From contig CAZFLE010000024.1 in assembly GCA_964519895.1 (NCBI GenBank), positions 10,088 to 74,087 on the forward strand: a stretch of DNA of 64,000 nucleotides. The letters are read 5' to 3'. Under the pieces are notes generated by a model that had not been told where the DNA came from, did no database searches, and was given only the letters and a program-made list of their open reading frames with translations. Each line of letters begins with the position of its first letter. Positions within the stretch are counted from its first letter, which is position 1. The stretch comes from CAYFPX01 sp964519895 (GTDB lineage: Bacteria; Myxococcota_A; UBA796; CAJQPC01). The translations under genes were made by a program, and so were the position numbers. Of this stretch, positions 1 through 8,823 are shown piece by piece.

Positions 1-1671
1 GCTGTAGAGCGCCTTGTCGGAGTCCAACAGGACCGGAGACGTGACGCCTGCGGTCGACACCCAGCTGTAGGACTGCTCGAACGAGTCCTCGACGTCCATC
101 AGCCACAGGTCCATCGGCTCGCCGGCAAAGGGCTCCGCCAGGGCCGCCTCCAGGTCTGGAACCTCCAGACTGCAGACCGGTCAGTACACGGCGAAGTAGG
201 CCAACACGGTGACCCGCCCGCGCTGCTCGCTCAGGGTGTAGGGCAGCAGGGTGGTGTCAGGCGCGACGTAGCCCTCGACGGTGAAGTCCTCGTGCTCCTG
301 CCCCAGGGACTGCTCGCCGGTCCGCACGCTGATCGACTTGTTGAGCTCGTCGGGGTCGTTGCTGTCGATCTTGAGCTCGGTCGACAGGGGCCGCCCGGTC
401 TCGCCTGTGACCACCAGCCGGACCGTGTCCCCGGGCTCCAGGACCAGGTCGGTCTGGGACAGCTGCACCGAGGAGTCCACTGCGCTGACCGTGGCCTCGA
501 GGGTCATGGCGCCCAGATTGGACAGCTCGAACTCTGCCGTCGGGGGGTCGTCGCCGACGGCGAAGACGTCGGTGGGCACCACCAGCTCCGGTCCGGCCAC
601 ACCCGGCACGACCTCGAAGGCGGTGGTGGCGAACCAGTCGGCGCAGACCGCCCTTGCGCCGCCAGCCCCGATCCCCAGGGTGCTGTACTTCACGTCTTCG
701 GTGCCCAGGACGACGGGCCCCCCAGCGCCCAGCCAGATGAGCGCGACGTCGCTCCAGGCCGAAGCCCAGAGGTAGTCGCCGTCCAGGGCGACGCCGTAGC
801 TGGAGCCGGGGAGGTCCAGCTCGCCCAGCACCACCAGGGCGTCCTCGCGGACGCGCAGCACGGCGGCTCCGTGGCCGCCGAGCGCCACGCCGATGTGGGT
901 GCCGTCGAATTCCAGGTCCCGTGCGGTGGCACGCAGGCTCTGGCGGTCCAGCTCCACCGGCGCGGTGGGCTCGCTGATGTCGTACAACACGATCGCGTTG
1001 CTGTCGGCGACCACCGCCCGGTCTTCGTGCAGCCCGACCGCCGACGCCCAGCCGGCTTCGATGGTGCTGAGCACACCCCGGGTCGCGCCGTCGATCAGCA
1101 CGGCACCTGACGCCGGAGCAGCCACCAGCAGCAGGCCGTCCGACGCGGCCAGGTCCTCGTGCACGCCGACCCACTCGGTGACTTCGCCGGACTCTTGCGG
1201 ATCGTCCCGGTCGGTCAGGTCCAGGAATTTCACGCCCTCGAGCCGGGTGCCCAGGTAGGCCTGCGCCATGCTCGGGTCCCACGCCAGGTCGTAGATCCGG
1301 GGCGAGTCCACCTGCCAGACATGGCTGGCGTCGGCGAGCTCGACCAGGGCGTAGCCCCCCTGGCCCGCGCCCAGGGCCTGGTCGGCGTCCAGCCCGACGA
1401 TGTCCACGAATTCCCAGGTGTTGTTGTTCCAGGTGTCGTCGCCCGCCCAGCTCAGGATGGGATCGCCCCAGGTCATGTCGAGCACGCCGGTGGTCGCGGT
1501 GTCGGCGGCGGTGCCGGTGTCACCGCTGTCACCGGTGTCCGGGACCCCGATGCCCGTGTCGTCGTGGAGGCGGTAGGGCACGCAGTTGTCGTCGGCGTCG
1601 CGGCCGTAGCCCTCCATGCAGGGCTCGCTGCAGCCCGACATCACCGCCGCAAGGGAGAGGACGCTCACCAT
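1..1671 (-). CDS. Selenocysteine-containing beta-propeller lipoprotein with thioredoxin-like domain (C-terminus beyond window)
   Basis: The ATG at 1671 opens a short lipoprotein signal ending in a lipobox-like MSGC (Cys14), followed by an Asp/Thr/Gly-rich linker. Residues ~70-370 hold LVIVD-like beta-propeller repeats (for example VLYDISEPTAPVELD), and ~390-460 look like an Ig-like or ASPM-type domain. The segment LSEQRGRVTVLAYFAVY is the start of a redoxin fold (beta strand before the active site). It ends at a UGA (181-183), but the frame continues without a stop for 60 more codons to the window edge and keeps redoxin character. The residues after the UGA are P-V-C, so the UGA falls on the first position of a CxxC motif: U497-P-V-C500. 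A SECIS-like hairpin follows at once. I infer a Sec-containing periplasm-facing oxidoreductase. A plain stop at 181 would leave a redoxin fold cut exactly at its active site. Confidence 0.82.
154..170 (-). promoter_or_regulatory. Bacterial SECIS element for the UGA at 181-183
   Basis: In the mRNA, 10 nt after the UGA, GUCUGGA pairs with UCCAGAC (7 bp) around a GGU loop. The GGU begins 17 nt after the UGA. The E. coli fdhF SECIS, from memory, also shows GGU in the apical loop 18 nt after its UGA. This is within the usual bacterial spacing of about 16-37 nt and fits SelB recruitment. Confidence 0.8.
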
Positions 1672-1761
1672 CGGCCCAGGATGCCCTGGGAGGAGGTTCG
1701 GTTTCAGCCCCTCGGGACCGAAACAACTATGCTCGGGCCGCGATCCACGGAGCGGAGCGTG
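1672..1761. promoter_or_regulatory. Divergent promoter region with inverted repeat
   Basis: This 90-bp space separates two divergent genes, so both promoters should lie here. TTCGGT (1697-1702) and ACCGAA (1717-1722) form an inverted repeat with a 14-nt spacer, and TATGCT at 1729-1734 could be a -10 box for the plus-strand gene. No convincing -35 box was seen, so the promoter assignment is tentative. Confidence 0.25.
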
Positions 1762-3924
1762 ATGGCTGGCGATCCCCGATCGGGCCTGTGGGGAGACCTG
1801 GCGCTCCAGCTCCTGCTGGGGGTCGCCATGGGGGCGGTGCACCTGGCGCTCTCGCTCGAGATCGCCATCACGGCCAGCCCGTACCGCGCCCTGGTTCGCA
1901 CCTTGATCCTGTTGCTCTACCCAGCGGCCCTTGCCCTGACGGGACTGGGCGCCCTGTTGCTTCACCGGTGGCCCGGACTGGGGGGAGACGGTGGCTTGCG
2001 GGGAGCGGGTCTGTTGCTGTTGGCCTTCTTGGCCTGGTGCTTGTGGGGGCCCCAGGGCGCGGAGGGCGGTGTGCTCCTTGTGGGACTGGCCTTGCCGGTC
2101 CTGCTGACCCTGGGTGGCTGGTACCTGTTGCTCGGTGCCGCAGTCGCGGCGTCGCTGCTCCGCCTGCGGCGCCAGGACCGGGTCTCCCTGGGGTGGGCGC
2201 TGCACCTGGCCGGCCTGATGCTCGGCTATGGCCTGTCCGAGGCCCTCGCGGTCCAGATCGGGGCCAATGCCGTGGTCGCGCTCACAGGCCTGAGCCTTCT
2301 GGCCGGTGCACGCCACGCGCTGCCGGTGTGGGCGTCGCTCCAGGTCCTGGGCCTGTGGCTCCCCATCGATGCCGGGCTCGAGGACCTGCGCACCCTCGAT
2401 GGGCTCATGCCCGATCTCCCGGAGACCTATGCCCTGGATGGCGGTGAACGCCGCATCGGGACCATCGAGGACACGGTGTGGATGGGCTGGAGTCGGCGCT
2501 CCCAGGCGCGGCTGGTCTCCCTGAGCCAGTTCGAAGGCGATCGCAAGCAGTTCCGGATGCTCTACAACTTCACCAACCAGTACCGGGTCGACCCCCGGGC
2601 CTTCTCACCGGGGCCCGATGAGAATTCCGGACAGCGGCGCACGGGGATCTACCAGGTGCTGGACGGTGCCCAGCGGGTGATCGTCATCGGGGCCGGCGCC
2701 GGGCGGGGCCTGCTGTCGCTCCCGGTGACCCTGGACGAGCGGGTCCACGCTGTCGAGCGCAACCCCGCAGCCGTGCGGCTCTTCCGCGACCTCGCGCCCG
2801 AGCTCAACGGCGGCCTCTACAGTCGGGTGAGCGTGCACGCTGCGGATGGCAGGACCGTGCTGGAGCGGCTGCCGTCCGGGTGGGGCGGCATCGTGGTGGA
2901 GTCCAGCCTGTACAGCCCAGCGCACCTGCTCCTGCCGGCCAGCGCCCCGTACTTCCACCAGACCCAAGAGGCCTTCGCGCTCATGACCGAGCGGCTGGAC
3001 CCAGGCGGCGTGCTGATCGTGGAGTACAACCGGGCCGGCAAGAACGGGCCTCGAAGGGAGATGGCCTGGCGGGCCTGGACCGGGCTCAAGGCGCTGGGAC
3101 TCGAGGTCCGGGTCCTGTCCAGCGGCTTGCTGCAGAACCTGTACGTGATGGCCTGCAAGCAGCCCGGCTGCGGGGATCGACTGATCGCCGAGATCCCCCT
3201 GCGCGACGACGACGAGTGGCTGCAACAAGGCCCCAAGCGCGTCCTGGACCCGCTGACCGACGACCGACCCTTCACCGCTTGGGAGAAGCTCGAGGCGGGG
3301 GATCGGGTGCTCTTGCGCGGGGTCGCGGCGCTTCTGGTGTTGGCGGCCTTGGGCCTGGCCTGGCGGGAGCGCGCTCGGGCCACGGCGCCAGACGCCTGGC
3401 GGGGGGCAGCGCTGTTCGTGCTCGGGGTGGGCGTCGGCCACATCGCTCTGCAGCTCCATGCCTTTCACCTGGCGCGGACCTACTTCCAGGACTCGGTGCG
3501 CACCGTGCTGGTGATGATCGTCCTGTTCCTGGGCTGGGGGGTGGTCGGCAGCGCCTTGTTGGACCGCCTGCCCCGTGCCTGGCTGCGATCCGGGCGGTGG
3601 CTGGTCGCCGCTGCCGCACTGCTGGCCCTGCACGGGTTGCTGCTGTCGCACCTGCCCTTCCACCGGGACGAGGCCTGGATCCGGGGCCTCGCCGCACTGG
3701 TGGCCACCCTGCCCGGGGGGGTGCTCATGGGGGCGCTGTTGCCCGTGGGCCTCCGTCGGGCGGCGCCGGCCCAGCTGCCCGGACTGGTCGCCGTGGACGC
3801 GGCTGGCACACTGGCCGGCTATGCGCTCATCTACCCGGTGATGTTGCCCCATGGTGCAGCGGCCTTCGGGGTCGTCGCGGTGGGGGCCTACCTGATGGCC
3901 GCGGCGCTGGTGGCGCGGGCCTGA
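1762..3924 (+). CDS. Spermidine-synthase-like membrane protein
   Basis: 720 aa. The ATG at 1762 follows a GGAG-type ribosome site at 1749-1752. The N-terminal third is hydrophobic, with about six to seven membrane segments. The middle (residues ~295-510) is a Rossmann domain of the spermidine synthase / SAM-methyltransferase fold: VIVIGAGAGRGLLSLP is the nucleotide-binding glycine loop and HAVERNP the acidic residue after beta2, followed by the region with YSPAHLLLPASAPYFHQTQE. The C-terminal part has about five to six further membrane helices. Fused spermidine-synthase membrane proteins are common in Deltaproteobacteria; their substrate is mostly unknown, and polyamine synthesis should not be assumed. 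The stop overlaps the palindrome TGATCA shared with the converging neighbour. Confidence 0.8.
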   Translation: MAGDPRSGLWGDLALQLLLGVAMGAVHLALSLEIAITASPYRALVRTLILLLYPAALALTGLGALLLHRWPGLGGDGGLRGAGLLLLAFLAWCLWGPQGAEGGVLLVGLALPVLLTLGGWYLLLGAAVAASLLRLRRQDRVSLGWALHLAGLMLGYGLSEALAVQIGANAVVALTGLSLLAGARHALPVWASLQVLGLWLPIDAGLEDLRTLDGLMPDLPETYALDGGERRIGTIEDTVWMGWSRRSQARLVSLSQFEGDRKQFRMLYNFTNQYRVDPRAFSPGPDENSGQRRTGIYQVLDGAQRVIVIGAGAGRGLLSLPVTLDERVHAVERNPAAVRLFRDLAPELNGGLYSRVSVHAADGRTVLERLPSGWGGIVVESSLYSPAHLLLPASAPYFHQTQEAFALMTERLDPGGVLIVEYNRAGKNGPRREMAWRAWTGLKALGLEVRVLSSGLLQNLYVMACKQPGCGDRLIAEIPLRDDDEWLQQGPKRVLDPLTDDRPFTAWEKLEAGDRVLLRGVAALLVLAALGLAWRERARATAPDAWRGAALFVLGVGVGHIALQLHAFHLARTYFQDSVRTVLVMIVLFLGWGVVGSALLDRLPRAWLRSGRWLVAAAALLALHGLLLSHLPFHRDEAWIRGLAALVATLPGGVLMGALLPVGLRRAAPAQLPGLVAVDAAGTLAGYALIYPVMLPHGAAAFGVVAVGAYLMAAALVARA

Positions 3925-5415
3925 TCAAGGCAGCTGCTGCCAGCGGTGGGTCCCGTGCGCCACGTCCTGGTCCAGGTGCCACATTGGCCGGTCGGGCCAC
4001 AGCGCCCTGAGCTGGTCCTGGTGTCGCTCTGGGGCCGCGGGCCCGTGACGGATGCGCAGCCCCTGACCGGTCGGGTCCTCGAGCAAGAAGGCCTCGCCAA
4101 AGGCCATGAGCGGATCGCAGCGGAACTCTGGTGTGCCCAGCGCCGGCCACGCGGCGGACCTTGACCCCGAAGCGCTGACCAGGACCACGGCGTTGGACAG
4201 GCCAAGCTCCCGGGCCTCGACCGCGAGCCGATGGTCCACGCACCAGTAGCGGTCCGAGAGCTCCGCCCACAGGCCCGGTGCGGCGCACAGCGGCACCAGC
4301 GCCGCTGCGCCCCAGGCCCAGCGGGGCAGCCCCCGCAGGCCGGCAGCCAGCCACAGGACCAGGACCGGGTAGAGCGGGTGATAGAAGCGGGCGCCATAGG
4401 ACGGCCCCGGGCTCCAGTACAGGGCGTAGGCGAGCACCACCAGGCCGCACCAGGCCCACGTCCACGACGCCTTGCGGCCCAAGCGCCAGAGTCCCAGCAC
4501 GGCGAGGGCCGAGCCGCCGGGCCACCCCAAGAGGAGACGGTCGAGGCGGACCAGGGCCTGGCCAGCCAGCACCGCAGCCTTGGCCGGGTCGTGTCCCCAG
4601 GTCCCCAGCGTGCGGTGGCACCCCCGATCGTCGCCGAAGCCCAGAGCGTTGCACCCGGCAGGTCGGGTCGGATCCGGGTGCCAGCTGTCGAACCAGGGTC
4701 CCACGACAAAGGTGGACCAGCTCCCTGTGATGGTCTGGTTGTCCCAGGCGGTCAGCCCTGCGGCGACCAGGGCAGGGGTCCAGAGGGCCGCTCGGCTGCG
4801 CCAAGACGCCGACCGCAGGCCGCCCAGGACGAGCAGGGGGCCGCCCAGGACCAGGGCATCGAAGGGCCTGGCCATCACGACATAGGCCACAGCCAGGCCG
4901 GCCCCAAGCCACGCGAGCGGCCGGTCCTGCCGCCGCAGGACCACCAGGGCCGCCACCGCCAGAGCCAGGGTCGTCGACGTGTGGGCCATGCGCGACCCGG
5001 CCAGCACCACGATGCCTGGCGACAGGGCCGCCACCCAGGCCGCGAGCACCGCCGTGCGCGCGTCGGCCAGCTCGCGCGCCAGGCCCCAGCACACCAACGG
5101 TAGGCCGGCGACCAGGAGTGGGTTCACCCAGGAGCCTCGGCCCAGGAGCTCCCCCAGGGCCAACAGCAAGGGCCAGCCGATGGGAAAGACGCCGTAGGAC
5201 GTCGGCGTGCTGACCCAGAAGGGGTACTGGATGAGCCCCGCTGTCTCGACCCCGGGGCCCATGCGCAGGCCCCCCGCGAACAGTCGGGCCTGGAGCGTGT
5301 AGATGATCTCGTCCTGGACGTGAGGCACAGCCCCCAGGGCGCCGAAGGCCACGCTCAGAGCGAGCACGGTGGCCGTGAGTCCGGCCAGCAGCACGGTCTT
5401 GGGGACCCGAGGCAC
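3925..5415 (-). CDS. GT-C family glycosyltransferase (PMT/ArnT-like)
   Basis: About 496 aa, with a likely GTG start at 5415, 14 bp after the stop of the sulfatase-like gene. It has roughly ten membrane helices. The first extracytoplasmic loop carries HVQDEIIYTLQARLF, which resembles the acidic loop motif with which PMT/ArnT-type enzymes bind polyprenyl-phosphate sugars. The C-terminal ~130 residues are less hydrophobic and probably periplasmic. It is last in a three-gene minus-strand operon (6827..7324, 5430..6830, this gene), suggesting a shared envelope-glycan task. Substrate and acceptor cannot be read from sequence. The start is uncertain because no strong ribosome site is visible; coupling to the upstream stop is likely. 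Confidence 0.7.
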   Translation of the reverse strand: MPRVPKTVLLAGLTATVLALSVAFGALGAVPHVQDEIIYTLQARLFAGGLRMGPGVETAGLIQYPFWVSTPTSYGVFPIGWPLLLALGELLGRGSWVNPLLVAGLPLVCWGLARELADARTAVLAAWVAALSPGIVVLAGSRMAHTSTTLALAVAALVVLRRQDRPLAWLGAGLAVAYVVMARPFDALVLGGPLLVLGGLRSASWRSRAALWTPALVAAGLTAWDNQTITGSWSTFVVGPWFDSWHPDPTRPAGCNALGFGDDRGCHRTLGTWGHDPAKAAVLAGQALVRLDRLLLGWPGGSALAVLGLWRLGRKASWTWAWCGLVVLAYALYWSPGPSYGARFYHPLYPVLVLWLAAGLRGLPRWAWGAAALVPLCAAPGLWAELSDRYWCVDHRLAVEARELGLSNAVVLVSASGSRSAAWPALGTPEFRCDPLMAFGEAFLLEDPTGQGLRIRHGPAAPERHQDQLRALWPDRPMWHLDQDVAHGTHRWQQLP

Positions 5416-5429
5416 GGCCAGACGCCCGA

Positions 5430-6830
5430 CTACTGGGTGTAGCCCAGGGTCCGCAGCTGCTCGATCAGCGCGGGATCCAGGGGCTCGGCCGGGGCGGAGG
5501 CCGATGGCGCAGCCGCTCGGGCGCGCTGGGCTGCGAGGGTCTGGGCCAGGGCGTCCCGGAGGGCCTGCAGCTCGGGGGGCGGATCCGCGATCCGGTCCTG
5601 CAGGGCGTGGGGGTCCTGTTCGCGGTGGATCAGCCGGTCCTGGCCGTCGGGCTCCTGCACGTAGCGCCAGCGCCCGTCGTCGATGACCCAGGCCTCGCCC
5701 TTCATCTCGGGACGGTGGTCGCCGGTCCGCTGGCTGAAGACCGGCTCGGGCGGCGCGTCCAGGAGCGACGAGACCGATGCCTGGCTCAGCCAGGGCGCGG
5801 CCCACGCCGGGGACCCGGCCAGCTCGAGCAAGGTCGGCATCGTGCCGACCACGGAGACCGGGTGGGACACCCGACCCGGTGCCAGGCCCGGCGCATGGAA
5901 CATCAGCGGCACCGCCAGTTGCTCCAGGTGATGGTTGCCGTGCATCCACTCCCGGTGCTGGCCCAGCCCTTCGCCGTGGTCGCCTGTGACCGCCAGCGCC
6001 GACGTGTTCCAGACGCCCGCCTGTTGGAGGCTGTGCAGCAGGGTCGCCACCTGGGTGTCCAGGTACCGGATCTCCCGGTCGTAGTCGTTGTTCAGCGTCG
6101 CCGAGTCCAGGGTCACCCGCGAGACCGTGCCGTCGGGCTGGGGGATGCTGGCCGGGAAGCGCTTGAGCACCTGGCGGTCGTGCAGCCAGGCCACGTGGTC
6201 GTCGTCGGTCTCGTAGCGGACGGGAAAGTCCTCGGGCGCCGCATAGGGGTAGTGGGGGTCGAAGTAGTGCACCCACAACAGGAAGGGCTGGCTGGGATCG
6301 CGCTCGGCCAGCCAGGCCTGGACCCGGGCGGTGGTCTCGCCGGCGTTGCGCTCGGCCCCCGCGGGCTCGTCGAAGACCTGGAAGCCGCTGTCGATACCGG
6401 TGTGGCGCTTCAGGGGTGCGGCGCTCACGAAGGCCGCGGTGGCGTAGTCCGCATCCTTGGCGTGCTCGGCCAGCGATCGAAACGCCGGGTTGGCCCCGTA
6501 GTTGCTGCCGCCCGGGGCCACGTTGCCGAAATTGCCGAGCAGGCCGTGCTCGATGGGCCAGGCCCCTGTCAGGAGCGATCGGTGGGTCGGCAAAGTGGTG
6601 CCCATCGGGCTCTGGGCGTCGGTGAACACCAGCGAGACCCCGGCCAGGGTGTCGAGCGCGGGCGAGGTGTCACGGAAATAGCCGGCGTAGCCCAGGTGAT
6701 CGGCGCGGAGCGTGTCCAGGGTCACCAGGATCAGGTTGCGCGGCGCGGTCTGTGGGGGCGGTCCCGGTGGGGGTTCCGCGGGCTCGGGTTCGCAGGCCCC
6801 GACCAGGGCCAGGAGCAGCGCGAAGCTCAA
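5430..6830 (-). CDS. Sulfatase-fold lipoprotein (alkaline phosphatase superfamily)
   Basis: 466 aa from a TTG at 6830 that overlaps the upstream stop (TTGA). The start gives a compact lipoprotein signal, LSFALLLALVGAC, then a Pro-rich linker. The fold is clear: ILVTLDTLRADHLGYAG is the first metal-binding strand (Asp), LPTHRSLLTG the nucleophile region, and LAVTGDHGEGLGQH the distal metal site (Asp-His). The nucleophile position, where formylglycine sulfatases have Cys or Ser in C-x-P-S-R, is Thr here (T-L-P-T-H). Thr nucleophiles are known from phosphatases and phosphoglycerol transferases of this superfamily. Phosphoryl or phosphoglycerol transfer, or phosphodiester hydrolysis, is therefore as likely as sulfate-ester hydrolysis. 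The location is outer-membrane or periplasmic. Confidence 0.8.
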   Translation of the reverse strand: MSFALLLALVGACEPEPAEPPPGPPPQTAPRNLILVTLDTLRADHLGYAGYFRDTSPALDTLAGVSLVFTDAQSPMGTTLPTHRSLLTGAWPIEHGLLGNFGNVAPGGSNYGANPAFRSLAEHAKDADYATAAFVSAAPLKRHTGIDSGFQVFDEPAGAERNAGETTARVQAWLAERDPSQPFLLWVHYFDPHYPYAAPEDFPVRYETDDDHVAWLHDRQVLKRFPASIPQPDGTVSRVTLDSATLNNDYDREIRYLDTQVATLLHSLQQAGVWNTSALAVTGDHGEGLGQHREWMHGNHHLEQLAVPLMFHAPGLAPGRVSHPVSVVGTMPTLLELAGSPAWAAPWLSQASVSSLLDAPPEPVFSQRTGDHRPEMKGEAWVIDDGRWRYVQEPDGQDRLIHREQDPHALQDRIADPPPELQALRDALAQTLAAQRARAAAPSASAPAEPLDPALIEQLRTLGYTQ

Positions 6831-7324
6831 CCAGGACTCGGGAACTTGCTGCGGAAGTCCAGCGCGGTGCTGCTGCACTCGATCACCGCGGCGCCGCTGG
6901 CGGACTGGATCTCCACCGAGGAGAAGCCGTCGGGCAAGGGGCACACGGCCTTGAGGATGGCCTTGCAGGTCCGCTGGGCGGCGTCGGGGTTCGACTCGCC
7001 GTTCCAGCTCTCGGGCATCTTGGCGATCCACTTGCCCCGGGGCATCAGGCGCAGCTCCTTGGTCGCGACCTTGGCGCCGAACTCCGCGCTGCGGTTCCGG
7101 TCCGGGGCGGGCTTGCGGTGCGTGACGTACCAGCCAGTCCCGAAGAGGATTGTCGCGACCAGGACCACCAGGACGACGCGCTTGCGCAGCTCGGCCTTGT
7201 GGCTGGCGGACTCTTCGGCCTGCACGCGCTGGTCGTATGCCTGACGGTTCTTGGCGACTTCGGCCTGCAGCCTCTGCTCTCGGAGCTCCTCCTCGCTGGG
7301 AGACGACTCGTGTGTGTTCGCCAT
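6827..7324 (-). CDS. Single-pass membrane protein of unknown function
   Basis: 165 aa from the ATG at 7324, with AGGGG five bases upstream; a GTG two codons earlier is possible. The N-terminal ~50 residues are highly charged and helix-prone (EEELREQRLQAEVAKNRQAY), probably a cytoplasmic coiled coil. One transmembrane helix follows (RVVLVVLVATILFGTGWYV), then a ~95-residue outer domain with three Cys (RTCKAILKAVC and IECS). The stop overlaps the start of the sulfatase-like gene, so the two are translationally coupled. No family was recognised. Confidence 0.75.
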   Translation of the reverse strand: MANTHESSPSEEELREQRLQAEVAKNRQAYDQRVQAEESASHKAELRKRVVLVVLVATILFGTGWYVTHRKPAPDRNRSAEFGAKVATKELRLMPRGKWIAKMPESWNGESNPDAAQRTCKAILKAVCPLPDGFSSVEIQSASGAAVIECSSTALDFRSKFPSPG

Positions 7325-7397
7325 GGGCACCCCTGCTTCGATCTGCCGGTCACGAGTCTACGACACGCATGACCGCCTGTGACGTCTCGAGACCTCT

Positions 7398-7413
7398 GGG
7401 GCCATGACTTGCG
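7398..7413 (+). promoter_or_regulatory. Possible sigma-54 promoter for the pilin genes
   Basis: GGGGCC-ATGA-CTTGCG contains GG and GC dinucleotides exactly 10 nt apart, the spacing of -24/-12 elements, and keeps TTGC of the -12 box. The -24 box matches its consensus poorly. Pilin genes are often sigma-54 dependent in Myxococcota, which is the main reason to note it. It lies ~85 bp before the first pilin start. Confidence 0.3.
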
Positions 7414-7452
7414 CCAGGGCCATCGTGGTAGGGTTCGCCAGGTAGGCAAGCA

Positions 7453-7480
7453 CGAGGGCGGATTCTCCCGCCTGCCCTCG
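7453..7480 (+). promoter_or_regulatory. Leader hairpin upstream of the first pilin
   Basis: CGAGGGC (7453-7459) and GCCCTCG (7474-7480) can pair, with GGCGG/CCGCC inside extending the fold. It ends a few bases before the AGAGGAG ribosome site of the pilin gene and could affect translation or mRNA stability. Confidence 0.3.
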
Positions 7481-7497
7481 CCCCTAGAGGAGCCGTC

Positions 7498-8255
<758 letters not shown>

Positions 8256-8256
<1 letters not shown>

Positions 8257-8798
8257 TGAGCGTGCTGAACACCCGCGAACGCCGCGGCTTCACGATGATC
8301 GAGCTGATGACCGCGATCGCGCTGGCCGCGACCATCATCGGTCTGGCCCTGCCCACCTACCTGGACTCCCAGAACAAGGCCCGCCGGGCCGAAGCCCCCT
8401 CGAACGTCGAGGGCATCTTGACCGCGATGACCGCCTTCCGCGTGGTCAACGACGCGGGCGTCACGGCGCCTGGCGGCGGCGCCGGCACGGCCTGGAATCC
8501 GGCTTATGGCTACGAAGATCTGGGCAAGAAGCAGCGACAGTGGCAGACCGGGTCCGAGGCCTGGGACACACTCGGGTACCAACCGGACGGTCTCGTTCGG
8601 TGCAACTACCTGATGGCCGATTCTGCCTGGACATCGCCGACTCTGGGTGATCTCTACCACGCTGGGGCGTACTGCGACGTCGACGGCGACGGGTACTACT
8701 TCGGCTACTACGACTTCTCGCCCAAGTCCTACGACCTGTTCTTGTCGCTGGGGTACATCGACGGCGATCCCTATCTGGTGAACCCCGAGTACTACTGA
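8256..8798 (+). CDS. Type IV pilin-like protein, paralogue without spacer
   Basis: 180 aa. The ATG at 8256 overlaps the preceding stop by one base (TGATG), with GGAG nine bases upstream. The leader MSVLNTRERRG is followed by G|FTMIELMTAIALAATIIGLALP, a class III signal with Glu5. Alignment by eye to the neighbouring pilin is good on both sides of that protein's spacer: EAPSNVEGILTAMTAF, then WQTGSEAWDTLGYQPDGLVRCNY, then the CDVDGDGYY loop, which has the acidic pattern of a calcium-binding turn. It ends in aromatic-rich sequence. The facing gene at 8824..10818 encodes the likely assembly ATPase. Confidence 0.87.
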
Positions 8799-8823
8799 CG
8801 CTCAGCGCCTGACTGGGTGCTGC

